35,916 nucleotides of DNA from Alectryocaccomicrobium faecavium (lineage in GTDB: Bacteria > Bacillota > Clostridia > Christensenellales > Aristaeellaceae), in the NCBI GenBank assembly GCA_018713425.1, contig DVOT01000007.1:1-35916 (forward strand). The letters are read 5' to 3'. Each line of letters opens with the position of its first letter. Within the stretch, counting starts at the first letter, position 1. Below the pieces are notes generated by a model that saw only the letters and a program-made list of their open reading frames with translations, did not search any database and was not told where the DNA came from. The translations under genes were made by a program, and so were the position numbers. Positions 1 to 9,249 of the stretch are shown piece after piece.

Positions 1-209
1 ACCAGCGGTTCCAGATAGATTTCATCCGCCAGCGCCTGATCCGTCATAATCGTGGCGGGATTGGAATTCACCAGCACCACGTTCACGCCCATATCCTTGA
101 GCACGCGGCAGGCCTGCGTTCCCGCATAATCGAATTCTGCCGCCTGCCCGATCACGATCGGGCCGGAGCCGATGACCAGCACCTTGTTGATACTCTTATC
201 GCGCGGCAT
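1..209 (-). CDS. carB: carbamoyl-phosphate synthase large subunit, N-terminal part (partial)
   Basis: The large subunit makes carbamoyl phosphate from bicarbonate, ammonia (from CarA) and two ATP, for arginine and pyrimidine synthesis. Only the first 69 codons lie in the window; the gene continues past the left edge. The product begins MPRDKSINKVLVIGSGPIVI, the usual CarB start leading into the first ATP-grasp half, followed by GQAAEFDYAGTQACRVLK. The ATG at 209 follows a strong purine-rich ribosome binding site (GGGGGGGAGAGGA on the minus strand). It overlaps the end of carA by 14 bases, so translation is probably coupled. It is the last gene of the arg-car operon within this window. Identity is certain although the gene is truncated by the window. 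Confidence 0.95.
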   Translation of the reverse strand, partial: MPRDKSINKVLVIGSGPIVIGQAAEFDYAGTQACRVLKDMGVNVVLVNSNPATIMTDQALADEIYLEPL

Positions 210-1281
210 TCCTCTCCCCCCCTGTCATCGCCAAGAATTCATCGAACAAGAACCCGGTATCGCACGGGCCGCCGTGCGCCTCCGGATGGAATTGCGTGCT
301 GAACGCGCGCAGGGCGGGAATTTCCAGCCCCTCGCAGCTTCCGTCGTTGGCGTTCACCATGGAAAGCCGCACGCCCTGCGGCAGCGTATCCCCCACGACC
401 GCGTAGCCGTGGTTCTGGCTGGTGATGTACACGCGCCCGCTCGCGAGGTGGCGCACCGGTTGGTTGGCCCCGCGGTGGCCAAATTTCATTTTCACGCGCT
501 CGGCGCCCGCCGCGAGCCCCAAAATCTGGTGGCCCAGGCACACGCCCAGCAGCGGCGCGCGGCCCAGCAGCTTTTTCACCTGCGCGATGGCGAAATCGTT
601 TTCCGCCGGATCGCCCGGGCCGTTGGAGAGCACGATTCCGTCCGGATGGATGTCGAGCAGCGCCTGCGCATCCATCGTGCAGGGGAAGGAGACCACGCGG
701 CAGTTCCGCTTCACCAATTCCTTGATGATGCCGCGCTTGGCGCCAAAATCGTACAACGCGATCAAATGGCTCGCGTTTTCCGCTTCCGGCCCATAGGTTT
801 CAATTTCGCCGCAGGAAACGCTCTTCACCGCGTCCACAATGCGGTACGCGCGCAGCGCGGCAAAATCCACCGCGTCCGGATCGGAAGTGATCGCCGCGTT
901 CAGCGCGCCCTCTTCGCGAATGGCGCGGGTGATTTCCCGCGTGTCCACGCCGCACACGCCGGGAATGCCCCACGCCTTGAGTTGCTCGTCCACCGTGCAT
1001 TCGCAGCGGAAATTGGAGGGCGTATCGCAGATTTCGCGCGCCACATAACCGCGCAAAAACGCGCCGCGGCTCTCCCAGTCCTCGCGGTTCATGCCATAAT
1101 TGCCGATCAACGGGAAGGTCTGCACCACGATCTGCCCGAAATAGCTGGGGTCGGTGAGCGTTTCGATGTAACCGCCCGTAGCCGTGGTAAAGACCATTTC
1201 CCCCACCGCGTCGGCCGGCGCGCCAAAGCGCCAGCCTTCGAACACGCGGCCATTTTCCATCACGATATATGCCCTCTCCAT
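196..1281 (-). CDS. carA: carbamoyl-phosphate synthase small (glutaminase) subunit
   Basis: CarA hydrolyses glutamine and channels ammonia to CarB. The 361-residue product has the usual CarA layout. The N-terminal small-subunit domain is at about 1-150 and includes GGYIETLTDPSYFGQ. The class I glutamine amidotransferase domain starts at about 172, with the catalytic Cys248 in LLGVCLGHQ and His332/Glu334 in FHPEAH. I chose the ATG at 1281 because a GGGG-type ribosome binding site sits just upstream; a GTG nine bases earlier lies inside that site. The gene starts 11 bases after argF and overlaps carB. Its place in an arginine operon suggests a carAB pair serving arginine synthesis. Whether a separate pyrimidine-linked carAB exists elsewhere cannot be seen. 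Confidence 0.97.
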   Translation of the reverse strand: MERAYIVMENGRVFEGWRFGAPADAVGEMVFTTATGGYIETLTDPSYFGQIVVQTFPLIGNYGMNREDWESRGAFLRGYVAREICDTPSNFRCECTVDEQLKAWGIPGVCGVDTREITRAIREEGALNAAITSDPDAVDFAALRAYRIVDAVKSVSCGEIETYGPEAENASHLIALYDFGAKRGIIKELVKRNCRVVSFPCTMDAQALLDIHPDGIVLSNGPGDPAENDFAIAQVKKLLGRAPLLGVCLGHQILGLAAGAERVKMKFGHRGANQPVRHLASGRVYITSQNHGYAVVGDTLPQGVRLSMVNANDGSCEGLEIPALRAFSTQFHPEAHGGPCDTGFLFDEFLAMTGGERNAAR

Positions 1282-1292
1282 GCCGCGCACCC

Positions 1293-2189
1293 CTATGCCA
1301 TCAGTTTCACGAGAATGGCCTTCTGCACGTGCAAGCGGTTTTCCGCCTGATCGAAGATCTCGCCCGCGTGCTTTTCAAAGGTTTCTTCGGTGATTTCCTC
1401 ACCCCGGTGTGCGGGCAGGCAGTGCAGCACCATAGCGTCCGGCTTGGCAAAGCGCATATTCTCTTCGTTCACCTGATAGTTCCTGAACGCCTGCATGCGC
1501 TTTTCGGCCTCGCCCTCCTGGCCCATGGACGCCCACACGTCCGTATACACGGCGTCGGCCCCATCAACCGCTTCCGCGGGGTCGCGCACGATGGTGAAAT
1601 CGCCGTTGGCCTTCGCCCAATCCGCCACTTCCGGCTCGTATCCCTCCGGGCAGGCGATGGACACCTTCATGCCCACTTTCACGCCGCCCACGATCAGGGA
1701 ATTGGCCATGTTGTTGCCATCGCCCACAAAGGCCAGCTTGAGCCCCGCCAGCGCGCCTTTGTACTCGCGAATGGTCATAAAATCGGCCATAGCCTGGCAA
1801 GGATGGGCGTAGTCCGTCAGCCCGTTGACCACGGGAATGGAGCCGTATGCCGCCAGATCCTCTACCTCTTTTTGCGCGAAGGTGCGGATCATGATGCCGT
1901 CCAGATAGCGCGAAAGCACGCGCGCGGTATCCTGCACCGGCTCGCCCCGGCCAATTTGCAAATCGCGCGAGGAAAGGTGCAGCGCCGAGCCGCCCAGCTG
2001 ATACATGCCCGCCTCAAACGAAACGCGCGTGCGCGTGGAGGACTTCTGGAAGATCATACCCAGCGTCTTGCCCGCGAGGCGCGGGTGCGCGATGCCGTGC
2101 TTTTTTTCGTATTTCAATTGGTCGGCCAGTTCAAAAATGTCCTGCATTTCCTGCGCGCTGACGTCGCCCAGTTTCAAAAAATGCTTCAT
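1293..2189 (-). CDS. argF: ornithine carbamoyltransferase
   Basis: This enzyme joins carbamoyl phosphate and ornithine to give citrulline, in the cytoplasm. The 298-residue protein has the normal family length. Hallmarks are the carbamoyl-phosphate site STRTR (51-55), HPCQ (129-132), and the ornithine-site motif HCLPAHRGEE (from 256). A longer reading frame extends upstream, but the ATG at 2189 gives the canonical MKHFLKL start and overlaps the argD stop as ATGA, so coupling is likely. A downstream carA makes a catabolic role (arginine deiminase pathway) unlikely; the anabolic role fits the operon. Confidence 0.97.
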   Translation of the reverse strand: MKHFLKLGDVSAQEMQDIFELADQLKYEKKHGIAHPRLAGKTLGMIFQKSSTRTRVSFEAGMYQLGGSALHLSSRDLQIGRGEPVQDTARVLSRYLDGIMIRTFAQKEVEDLAAYGSIPVVNGLTDYAHPCQAMADFMTIREYKGALAGLKLAFVGDGNNMANSLIVGGVKVGMKVSIACPEGYEPEVADWAKANGDFTIVRDPAEAVDGADAVYTDVWASMGQEGEAEKRMQAFRNYQVNEENMRFAKPDAMVLHCLPAHRGEEITEETFEKHAGEIFDQAENRLHVQKAILVKLMA

Positions 2190-3322
2190 GCCATAGCCTC
2201 CTTCAAAATCGCCAATCCCGCCTTGAGCTGCTCCCACGGAATCGTGAGCGCCGGCAACAGGCGGATCTTGTCCTTCGCCGTGAGGCACAAAACGCCCTTT
2301 TCTATGGCGGCGCGCACCACTTCCCCGGCGGGCTTCTGCGTGGGAATGCCCACCATCAGCCCCAGGCCCGTGGCCTCGGGGAACTGCGAAAAGATGTATT
2401 CGCCCTTTTTCGCCACTTCGGAAAGCAGGGCCTCGTCAATGCGCGAAAGGATGCTGTACGCGCCCGCCGCGCACACGGGATTGCCGCCGAACGTGGAACC
2501 GTGCGTACCCGCTGTAAGCGTATTTTTCACCTTTTCGCCCAACAGGGTCGCGCCGATGGGCAGGCCGCCGCCCAGGCCCTTGGCCGTGGAAACGATGTCG
2601 GGATGGATGCCGAAATGCTCATAGGCGTAGAGCTTGCCCGTGCGGCCGTTGCCGGTCTGCACCTCGTCCACGATGAGCAGAATATCGTTCTTTTCGCAGA
2701 TTTCCGCGCAAGCGTGTACGTAATCCGCGTCCAGCAGGTTCACGCCGCCCTCGCCCTGCACCATTTCCAGCATGATCGCGCACACGCGCCCGCTGGCCGC
2801 CGCGCGCAGTTCCTCCACATCGCCGGGCGTCACATGCACAAAACCGGGCGTAAACGGGCCGAAATGGTGGTGGAAATGCTCCTGTCCCGTGGCGGAAAGC
2901 GTGGTGATCGTGCGGCCATGAAAGCTCTGTTTGAGCGTGATGATCGTATCGCGCCCGCTGCCCTGGTCGCTCGCGTATTTGCGCGCGGCCTTGATGGCGC
3001 ATTCGTTGGATTCCGCGCCGGAATTGGAGAAGAAGACCTTCTTCATGCCGGTCTTTTCGCACAGCAGCTTCGCCAGGCGCGCCTGCGGCTCGGTGTAATA
3101 CAGATTGGAGGTGTGCTGCACGCGCATCACCTGCTCGATCACGGCCTGCTGCCAGTAGGCGTCGCACACGCCGAAGGCGTTCGCCGCGATGCCGCTGCCC
3201 AAATCGATGTATTCCTTGCCCGCATCGTCGTACACCAGCGAGCCATGCCCGCTCACAATTTGCAAATCAAAGCGCGAATAGGTATTCGCGATATATTCCT
3301 GGTCGGCGGCCTTTACGTTCAA
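2186..3322 (-). CDS. argD: acetylornithine aminotransferase
   Basis: ArgD is a PLP-dependent class III aminotransferase. It converts N-acetylglutamate semialdehyde to N-acetylornithine using glutamate as amino donor. The product is 378 residues. It shows the phosphate-binding SNSGAESNE region (99-107), DEVQTGNGRTGK (219-230), which contains the Asp that contacts the PLP pyridine nitrogen, and the Schiff-base lysine Lys248 in STAKGLGGGLPIGA. It overlaps argB and argF by four bases on each side (ATGA), typical of a tightly coupled operon. The sequence alone does not separate ArgD from a succinyldiaminopimelate or succinylornithine role; context decides for arginine. Confidence 0.96.
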   Translation of the reverse strand: MNVKAADQEYIANTYSRFDLQIVSGHGSLVYDDAGKEYIDLGSGIAANAFGVCDAYWQQAVIEQVMRVQHTSNLYYTEPQARLAKLLCEKTGMKKVFFSNSGAESNECAIKAARKYASDQGSGRDTIITLKQSFHGRTITTLSATGQEHFHHHFGPFTPGFVHVTPGDVEELRAAASGRVCAIMLEMVQGEGGVNLLDADYVHACAEICEKNDILLIVDEVQTGNGRTGKLYAYEHFGIHPDIVSTAKGLGGGLPIGATLLGEKVKNTLTAGTHGSTFGGNPVCAAGAYSILSRIDEALLSEVAKKGEYIFSQFPEATGLGLMVGIPTQKPAGEVVRAAIEKGVLCLTAKDKIRLLPALTIPWEQLKAGLAILKEAMA

Positions 3323-4188
3323 AGCGATTCCTCCCCGTTCACAAACATCGTCCCAATGCCCTCGTCAGTCAACAGTTCGATCAAAATGGAGTGCGGGATG
3401 CGCCCATCGATGATGAACACGCGGCGCACGCCCCGGCGGATGGCCTCAATGCAGCACTCGATCTTGGGGATCATGCCGCCGGAAATGGTGCCATCGCGGA
3501 TGAGCAGCGGCGCTTCCGAAGCGCGCACCACCGGAATCAGGCTGGACGGATCGTCCTTATCCCTGAGCAGGCCGACCGTGTCCGTCATGGAAATCAGGCT
3601 TTCCGCCCCCAGCGCGCTGGCGATGCGCGCGGCGGCTGTATCCGCGTTGATGTTGTAGATATTGCCTTCGTTGTCGCACCCCACCGTGGAAATCACCGGC
3701 GTATAGCCCATCTCCAGCATATCCTGAATCGGCTTGGGGTCGATCTTGGTGATGCGCCCCACAAAGCCCAGTTCCGGATCGAGCGTTTCCGCCTCGATCA
3801 TGTGCCCATCCATGCCGCACAGGCCCACGGCGCGCCCGCCGATCGCGCCCAAATGGGAAACCAGGCTCTTGTTGATCTTGCCCGAAAGCACCATCTGCAC
3901 GATTTCGGCGGTTTCCGCGTCCGTCACGCGCAGGCCGCGCACGAACTCGCTCTGCTTGCCCACGCGCTTTAGCATATCGGAAATTTCCGGCCCGCCGCCG
4001 TGCACCAGCACGACCTTTACGCCGACCTGGCTGAGCAGGGCGACGTCGCGCATCACCGCGCGCTTGAGTTCATCGTCGAGCATGGCATGCCCGCCGTATT
4101 TGATCACCACAATTTTGCCCGCATACCGCTGGATATACGGGAGCGCATGTACGAGCACCGCCGCGCGCTGGGCGTTGGTCAGCTCCAT
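3319..4188 (-). CDS. argB: acetylglutamate kinase
   Basis: ArgB phosphorylates N-acetylglutamate with ATP, the second step of the pathway. The 289-residue protein has the amino-acid-kinase fold signatures: VVIKYGGHAM (27-36), VLVHGGGPEI, and a C-terminal FIIDGRIPHS segment. A leading stretch of about 22 residues before the first strand resembles the N-terminal helix of arginine-inhibited hexameric NAG kinases. Feedback inhibition by arginine is therefore likely; this is inference from family knowledge. It suits an operon with a cyclic-type ArgJ, where the kinase is the usual control point. The ATG at 4188 lies 15 bases after argJ and has a purine-rich ribosome binding site. Confidence 0.97.
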   Translation of the reverse strand: MELTNAQRAAVLVHALPYIQRYAGKIVVIKYGGHAMLDDELKRAVMRDVALLSQVGVKVVLVHGGGPEISDMLKRVGKQSEFVRGLRVTDAETAEIVQMVLSGKINKSLVSHLGAIGGRAVGLCGMDGHMIEAETLDPELGFVGRITKIDPKPIQDMLEMGYTPVISTVGCDNEGNIYNINADTAAARIASALGAESLISMTDTVGLLRDKDDPSSLIPVVRASEAPLLIRDGTISGGMIPKIECCIEAIRRGVRRVFIIDGRIPHSILIELLTDEGIGTMFVNGEESL

Positions 4189-4203
4189 TTTCTTCCCCCT
4201 CCA

Positions 4204-5418
<1,215 letters not shown>

Positions 5419-5429
5419 ATTTATACCTC

Positions 5430-6350
5430 CTATGGCTGCAAACCCGTGGCCTCGTCCAAGCCGAAGGCGATGTTCATGCACTGCACCGCCGCGCCGGACG
5501 CGCCCTTGCCCAAATTGTCGAACCGGGCGATGAGCAGCATGCGCTCCTCATTGCCCGCCACGCAAACCTCCATACTATCCCTGCCCGCAAGCGCGTTGGC
5601 GGCCAAATAGTCCGGCGCGGCGGTATAACGCACCAAGCGCGACGATGCGTAATGCGCGCGCAGCGCCTCTTCCACATCGGCCTTCGTGCCGTTCACCTGC
5701 TCGTCAAACAGCGCGACCGTCACCGCCATGCCCGCATAAAAATCCGCCACAATCGGCGTAAACACCGGCGGCACGGCCAAGCCGCAAACCTTCGCCATTT
5801 CCGGCAAATGCTTGTGCGATTGCGAAAGCGCGTATTGCCGCGGACTATCGAGCGCCGCATCGCGCCCGGCCGCCTCGTAATCGGCGATCATGCTCTTGCC
5901 GCCGCCGCTGTATCCCGTGACCGAGTGGCACACCAAACGCGCGTCCTTGGCCAGCAGGCCGCAGGCCATGAGCGGATATACCAGGGCAATAAAACCGCTG
6001 GCGTGGCACCCTGGCACCGCAATGCGCTTGCCGGTGGCGATCGCCTGCCGGTGCGCGCTGGAAAGCTCCGCAAGGCCGTACGCCCAGCCTGGCTGCGTGC
6101 GGTGCGCAGTCGATGCGTCCAAAATCACCACATCTTTGTTTTCCACCATGGCGACCGCTTCCCTGGCCGCCGCGTCTGGCAGGCACAAAAACGCCGCGTC
6201 GCAGGAATTGAGCGCTTCCTTGCGCGCCGCGGGATCCTTGCGCCGTTCCTCTGAAAGCATAATGCGCTCAACATCCCCCCGCGCCGCGAGGCGCTCGCCA
6301 ATGCGCAATCCCGTCGTCCCCGAGCCGCCGTCGACAAATACCCGAATCAT
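5430..6350 (-). CDS. argC: N-acetyl-gamma-glutamyl-phosphate reductase, type 2 (short form)
   Basis: ArgC reduces N-acetylglutamyl phosphate to the semialdehyde with NADPH. The product is 306 residues, matching the shorter type 2 AGPR class rather than the roughly 345-residue type 1. It has a Rossmann start (VDGGSGTTGLRIGERL), the catalytic Cys115 in VPGCHASGF, and HSVTGYSGGGKSM. It is the first gene of the operon, 25 or so bases after the predicted transcription start. The start codon at 6350 follows a modest GGTGGAAG ribosome binding site. The enzyme call is secure; the type assignment rests on length and motif style. Confidence 0.95.
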   Translation of the reverse strand: MIRVFVDGGSGTTGLRIGERLAARGDVERIMLSEERRKDPAARKEALNSCDAAFLCLPDAAAREAVAMVENKDVVILDASTAHRTQPGWAYGLAELSSAHRQAIATGKRIAVPGCHASGFIALVYPLMACGLLAKDARLVCHSVTGYSGGGKSMIADYEAAGRDAALDSPRQYALSQSHKHLPEMAKVCGLAVPPVFTPIVADFYAGMAVTVALFDEQVNGTKADVEEALRAHYASSRLVRYTAAPDYLAANALAGRDSMEVCVAGNEERMLLIARFDNLGKGASGAAVQCMNIAFGLDEATGLQP

Positions 6351-6383
6351 TCTTCCACCACCACACTGCCTTTAATGATAGAA

Positions 6384-6411
6384 ATTATATCACGCACAGG
6401 CGCGCTGTCAA
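6384..6411 (-). promoter_or_regulatory. sigma-A promoter of the arginine operon
   Basis: On the minus strand there is a perfect TTGACA (plus 6406-6411), a 16-base spacer and a perfect TATAAT (plus 6384-6389). Transcription would begin near 6376, giving a short leader of about 25 bases before argC. Such a strong core promoter implies control by repression, consistent with the ARG-like box directly upstream. Confidence 0.85.
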
Positions 6412-6420
6412 CCAATCACA

Positions 6421-6434
6421 TGTAAAATTATTCA
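6421..6434. promoter_or_regulatory. candidate ARG box (ArgR/AhrC operator)
   Basis: The minus strand reads TGAATAATTTTACA ten bases upstream of the -35 element. It matches 12 of 14 positions of the ArgR consensus TGAATwwwwATTCA. A weaker half-similar stretch lies just upstream (minus strand CGAATATGCATGAA, about 6438-6451), so tandem boxes are possible. An ArgR gene is not in the window. The call is motif-based only. Confidence 0.5.
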
Positions 6435-6662
6435 CATTTCATGCATATTCGGCGGATTTCATTCCAATTTCCCGCTACAACGCGCGTTTGCGTCCCTTTG
6501 ACTTTCGCATTCCTCCGTCCACGCTCTCTTCAATGGCCATTTCAATGAAAAGAAAAATGCGCCAAGCCCCAAAAGTTTCCGCATAAAGTCGCGCCCTGTT
6601 AATACGCGGTTCATAATTGGCTGTTATCATGAGAATACTATTCGAAGTGGGGTATTTTGCGT
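6435..6662. other. intergenic region between argC and the dnaK-like gene
   Basis: This AT-rich stretch separates the divergent arg operon and the Hsp70 operon. I see no CIRCE element (TTAGCACTC-N9-GAGTGCTAA), no convincing -35/-10 pair for the Hsp70 gene, and no RNA gene. A 52-codon open frame on the minus strand (6475-6630) has no ribosome binding site. The Hsp70 gene is preceded by AAGTGGGG at about 6645-6652. Lack of CIRCE suggests the Hsp70 operon is not under HrcA control. Confidence 0.5.
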
Positions 6663-8417
6663 ATGAGCAGTTGCATTGGCATTGATTTGGGCACAACGAA
6701 TTCCTGCGTGGCCGTGGTGGAAAACGGCGAACCCGTCGTCATTTCCAGTTCCGACGGCGGACGCACCACGCCTTCCGTTGTGGCCTTCACCAAAGATGGC
6801 GAGCGCATCGTAGGCCAGGCAGCCAAGCGGCAAGCCGCGGTGAATCCGCAGCGCACGGTCTATTCCATCAAGCGGGAAATGGGCAGCGACTATCGGGTAA
6901 AGATCGATGGCAAGGCCTTCACGCCGCAGGAGATTTCCGCCATGATCCTGCAAAAGCTCAAAGCAGACGCCGAAGCCTACCTCGGCGCGCCGGTGACAGA
7001 CGCGGTCATCACCGTGCCCGCCTATTTTACCGACGCGCAGCGCCAGGCCACCAAGGACGCGGGCAAAATCGCCGGGCTGAACGTGCGGCGCATCATCAAT
7101 GAGCCGACCGCCGCCGCGCTGGCCTACGGCATCGATAAAGAGACCGCGCAAAAGATCATGGTCTTCGACCTGGGCGGCGGCACGTTCGACGTTTCCATCC
7201 TGGACATCAATTCCGACGTGATCGAGGTGCTGGCCACCGCCGGCAACAATCGCCTGGGCGGCGACGATTTTGACCAGTGCGTGACGGACTATCTGGTGCG
7301 CGAATTCAAAAAAGAGACAAAGATCGATGTGACGCGCGACGCCACGGCCATGCACCGCGTGCGCGAGGCGGCGGAAAAGGCGAAAATCGAACTTTCCAGC
7401 CTGGCCACCACCACCATCAGCCTGCCGTTCCTCACGGCGGACCGCACCGGCCCCAAGCACATGGAAACCACGCTGACGCGCGCCAAATTCGATGAACTGA
7501 CGGAGCACCTGGTGAAGGCGACGATGGGCCCCGTGCAGCAGGCCATGGCGGACGCGGGCTTGCGCCCTGCCGACATCGCGAAGGTGCTGCTGGTGGGCGG
7601 TTCCACGCGCATTCCCGCCGTGCAGGCCGTGGTGAAATCCTACATGGGCAAGGAGCCCTTCAAGGGCATCAATCCCGACGAGTGCGTGGCCATGGGCGCG
7701 GCGGTGCAGGGCGCCGTGATGGCGGGCGACATCCGCAGCCTCGTGCTATTGGATGTGACGCCGCTTTCGCTGGGCATCGAAACCGTGGGCGACGTCTTCT
7801 CCCGCATCATCGAGCGCAACACCACCCTGCCCATCGAGCGCAGCCAAATCTTCACCACCGCCGCGAATTTCCAAACCTCGGTGGAAGTACACGTGCTGCA
7901 GGGCGAACGCTCCTTGGCCTCGGGCAACAAAACGTTGGGCAAATTCCGCCTGGACGGCATTCGCCGCGCGCCGCGCGGCGTGCCGCAGATTGAGGTGACG
8001 TTCAGCATCGATAGCAACGGCATCGTCACCGTGCGCGCGCGTGACCTGGGCACCGGGCGCGAACAGCACATCACCATCACGAATTCCTCCAACATGTCGC
8101 AAGAGGAAATCGCGCGCGCCATGCGCGACGCGGAGGAGTACGCCGCGCAGGACGCGCTGCGGCGCGACGAGGCCGCCCTGCGCAACCGCGCCGAAGCGCT
8201 GATCTACCAGGCCGAGCGCGCGCAGAAAAAGTTGCAAAGCGAGGATCAAAAGCGCCTGAAAGAGCCCATCCAGCGCGTGCAAAAGGCGCTTGCCGGCCAG
8301 GATACCGCCGGGCTGAAAGCCGCCTGCGACGATTTGGAACAACTGCTCGAATCCATCGGCTATCACTCGGGCGATTCGAGCGACGGCAGTTACGACGCGG
8401 ATTATACGGAGAACTGA
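6663..8417 (+). CDS. Hsp70/DnaK-family chaperone, probable paralogue
   Basis: This is a complete Hsp70: nucleotide-binding domain (about 1-360), the hydrophobic linker region just before LLDVTPLSLGIE, a beta-sandwich substrate domain, and a shortened helical lid rich in Ala/Glu. Diagnostic motifs are IGIDLGTTNSCVAV, NEPTAAALAYGID, VFDLGGGTFDVSILD and VLLVGGSTRIPAVQ, so ATPase residues look intact. At 584 residues it is shorter than typical housekeeping DnaK (about 610-640). It ends in an acidic Ser/Asp/Tyr tail. It lies in an operon without grpE, hrcA or a classical dnaJ. Instead it is followed after one base by a DUF5685-type gene and then a short J-protein. I infer a dedicated second DnaK with its own partner. 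An in-frame TTG at 6657 is an alternative start. Confidence 0.93.
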   Translation: MSSCIGIDLGTTNSCVAVVENGEPVVISSSDGGRTTPSVVAFTKDGERIVGQAAKRQAAVNPQRTVYSIKREMGSDYRVKIDGKAFTPQEISAMILQKLKADAEAYLGAPVTDAVITVPAYFTDAQRQATKDAGKIAGLNVRRIINEPTAAALAYGIDKETAQKIMVFDLGGGTFDVSILDINSDVIEVLATAGNNRLGGDDFDQCVTDYLVREFKKETKIDVTRDATAMHRVREAAEKAKIELSSLATTTISLPFLTADRTGPKHMETTLTRAKFDELTEHLVKATMGPVQQAMADAGLRPADIAKVLLVGGSTRIPAVQAVVKSYMGKEPFKGINPDECVAMGAAVQGAVMAGDIRSLVLLDVTPLSLGIETVGDVFSRIIERNTTLPIERSQIFTTAANFQTSVEVHVLQGERSLASGNKTLGKFRLDGIRRAPRGVPQIEVTFSIDSNGIVTVRARDLGTGREQHITITNSSNMSQEEIARAMRDAEEYAAQDALRRDEAALRNRAEALIYQAERAQKKLQSEDQKRLKEPIQRVQKALAGQDTAGLKAACDDLEQLLESIGYHSGDSSDGSYDADYTEN

Positions 8418-8418
8418 T

Positions 8419-9249
8419 ATGTTTGGCTATGTGACCATCAATAAGGAAACGCTGTCCGCGGAGGAATACCAGCGTTTCCGCGCGCAGTATTGCGGGCTGT
8501 GCCACGTGCTTGCCCAGCGCTATGGCAAAGTGGGGCGCGCGGTGCTCAGCTACGATATGGCGTTTTTGAGCGCGCTGCTCGCTTCGCTCTACGAGCCAGA
8601 GGAGCGCGCGGGCGAGGAGCGCTGCGGCGCGCGGCCCGCTAAGCCCCACGCCTATGTGTTCAGCGAGGCCACGGAATACGCGGCGGATATGAACGTGGCG
8701 CTCGCTTACCATGTGTGCGCCGACCATGCCAAAGACGATAAAAGCGCTTCCGCGCGCGCCCAAATGAAGCTTCTCGCCAAGCCCTACGCGCGCGTGAAAG
8801 AGTTGCACCCGGAAACGTGCGCCGCCATCGAATCCCGCATCGCCGCCATCGCCGAAATCGAGCGCGACCCAGCGGCGGGACTCGACGCGCCCGCCAACGA
8901 AACCGGCCGGCTGCTGGGCGCGGTGTACGCCTGGAAAGACGACCTGTGGGCGCCTACGCTGGGCGATATGGGCGCGGCGCTGGGGCGCTTTATCTACGTG
9001 ATGGACGCATACGACGATCTGGCGGAAGACGAAAAGCGCGGCCGCTTCAATCCCCTGCTCGAATTGCGCAAACGGGAGGATTTTGAAGAAATGTGCAAAA
9101 AAATCCTCGTGCTGCACATCGCGGAATGCGCGCGGGAATTCGAAAAGCTCCCCATTGTCAACGACGCCAACCTGCTCAAAAACGTACTTTACTCGGGCGT
9201 ATGGACCAAGTACGCTTACCTGCAAAAGCGAAAGGAAGAAAAGCAATGA
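8419..9249 (+). CDS. DUF5685-type protein, Hsp70-operon middle gene
   Basis: A 276-residue, mainly alpha-helical soluble protein with no signal peptide or membrane segment. It opens MFGYVTINKETLSAEEYQRF and has a conserved-looking YCGLC (Cys25, Cys28). Further Cys69 and Cys100 could join these in a metal or redox site. Two acidic patches stand out: D102..DD (106-107) in VCADHAKDDKS, and DAYDDLAEDEKRGRFNP (196-212). I recognise the family as DUF5685, of unknown function, from the N-terminal and DAYDD motifs; a profile search has not been run. It is tightly packed between the Hsp70 and J-protein genes, and its stop overlaps the next start. A client, adaptor or enzyme role served by the chaperone pair is possible. 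Confidence 0.8.
   Translation: MFGYVTINKETLSAEEYQRFRAQYCGLCHVLAQRYGKVGRAVLSYDMAFLSALLASLYEPEERAGEERCGARPAKPHAYVFSEATEYAADMNVALAYHVCADHAKDDKSASARAQMKLLAKPYARVKELHPETCAAIESRIAAIAEIERDPAAGLDAPANETGRLLGAVYAWKDDLWAPTLGDMGAALGRFIYVMDAYDDLAEDEKRGRFNPLLELRKREDFEEMCKKILVLHIAECAREFEKLPIVNDANLLKNVLYSGVWTKYAYLQKRKEEKQ

Noticed and set aside
172..2624. Plus-strand open frames of 392 and 451 codons opposite carA, argF and argD
   Set aside because: Antisense shadows; the minus-strand frames carry clear enzyme motifs.
6475..6630. Possible 51-residue basic leader peptide upstream of argC on the minus strand
   Set aside because: No ribosome binding site, and the predicted arg promoter lies downstream of it, so it would not be in the transcript.
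6435..6662. CIRCE heat-shock operator before the Hsp70 gene
   Set aside because: No TTAGCACTC/GAGTGCTAA pair on either strand.
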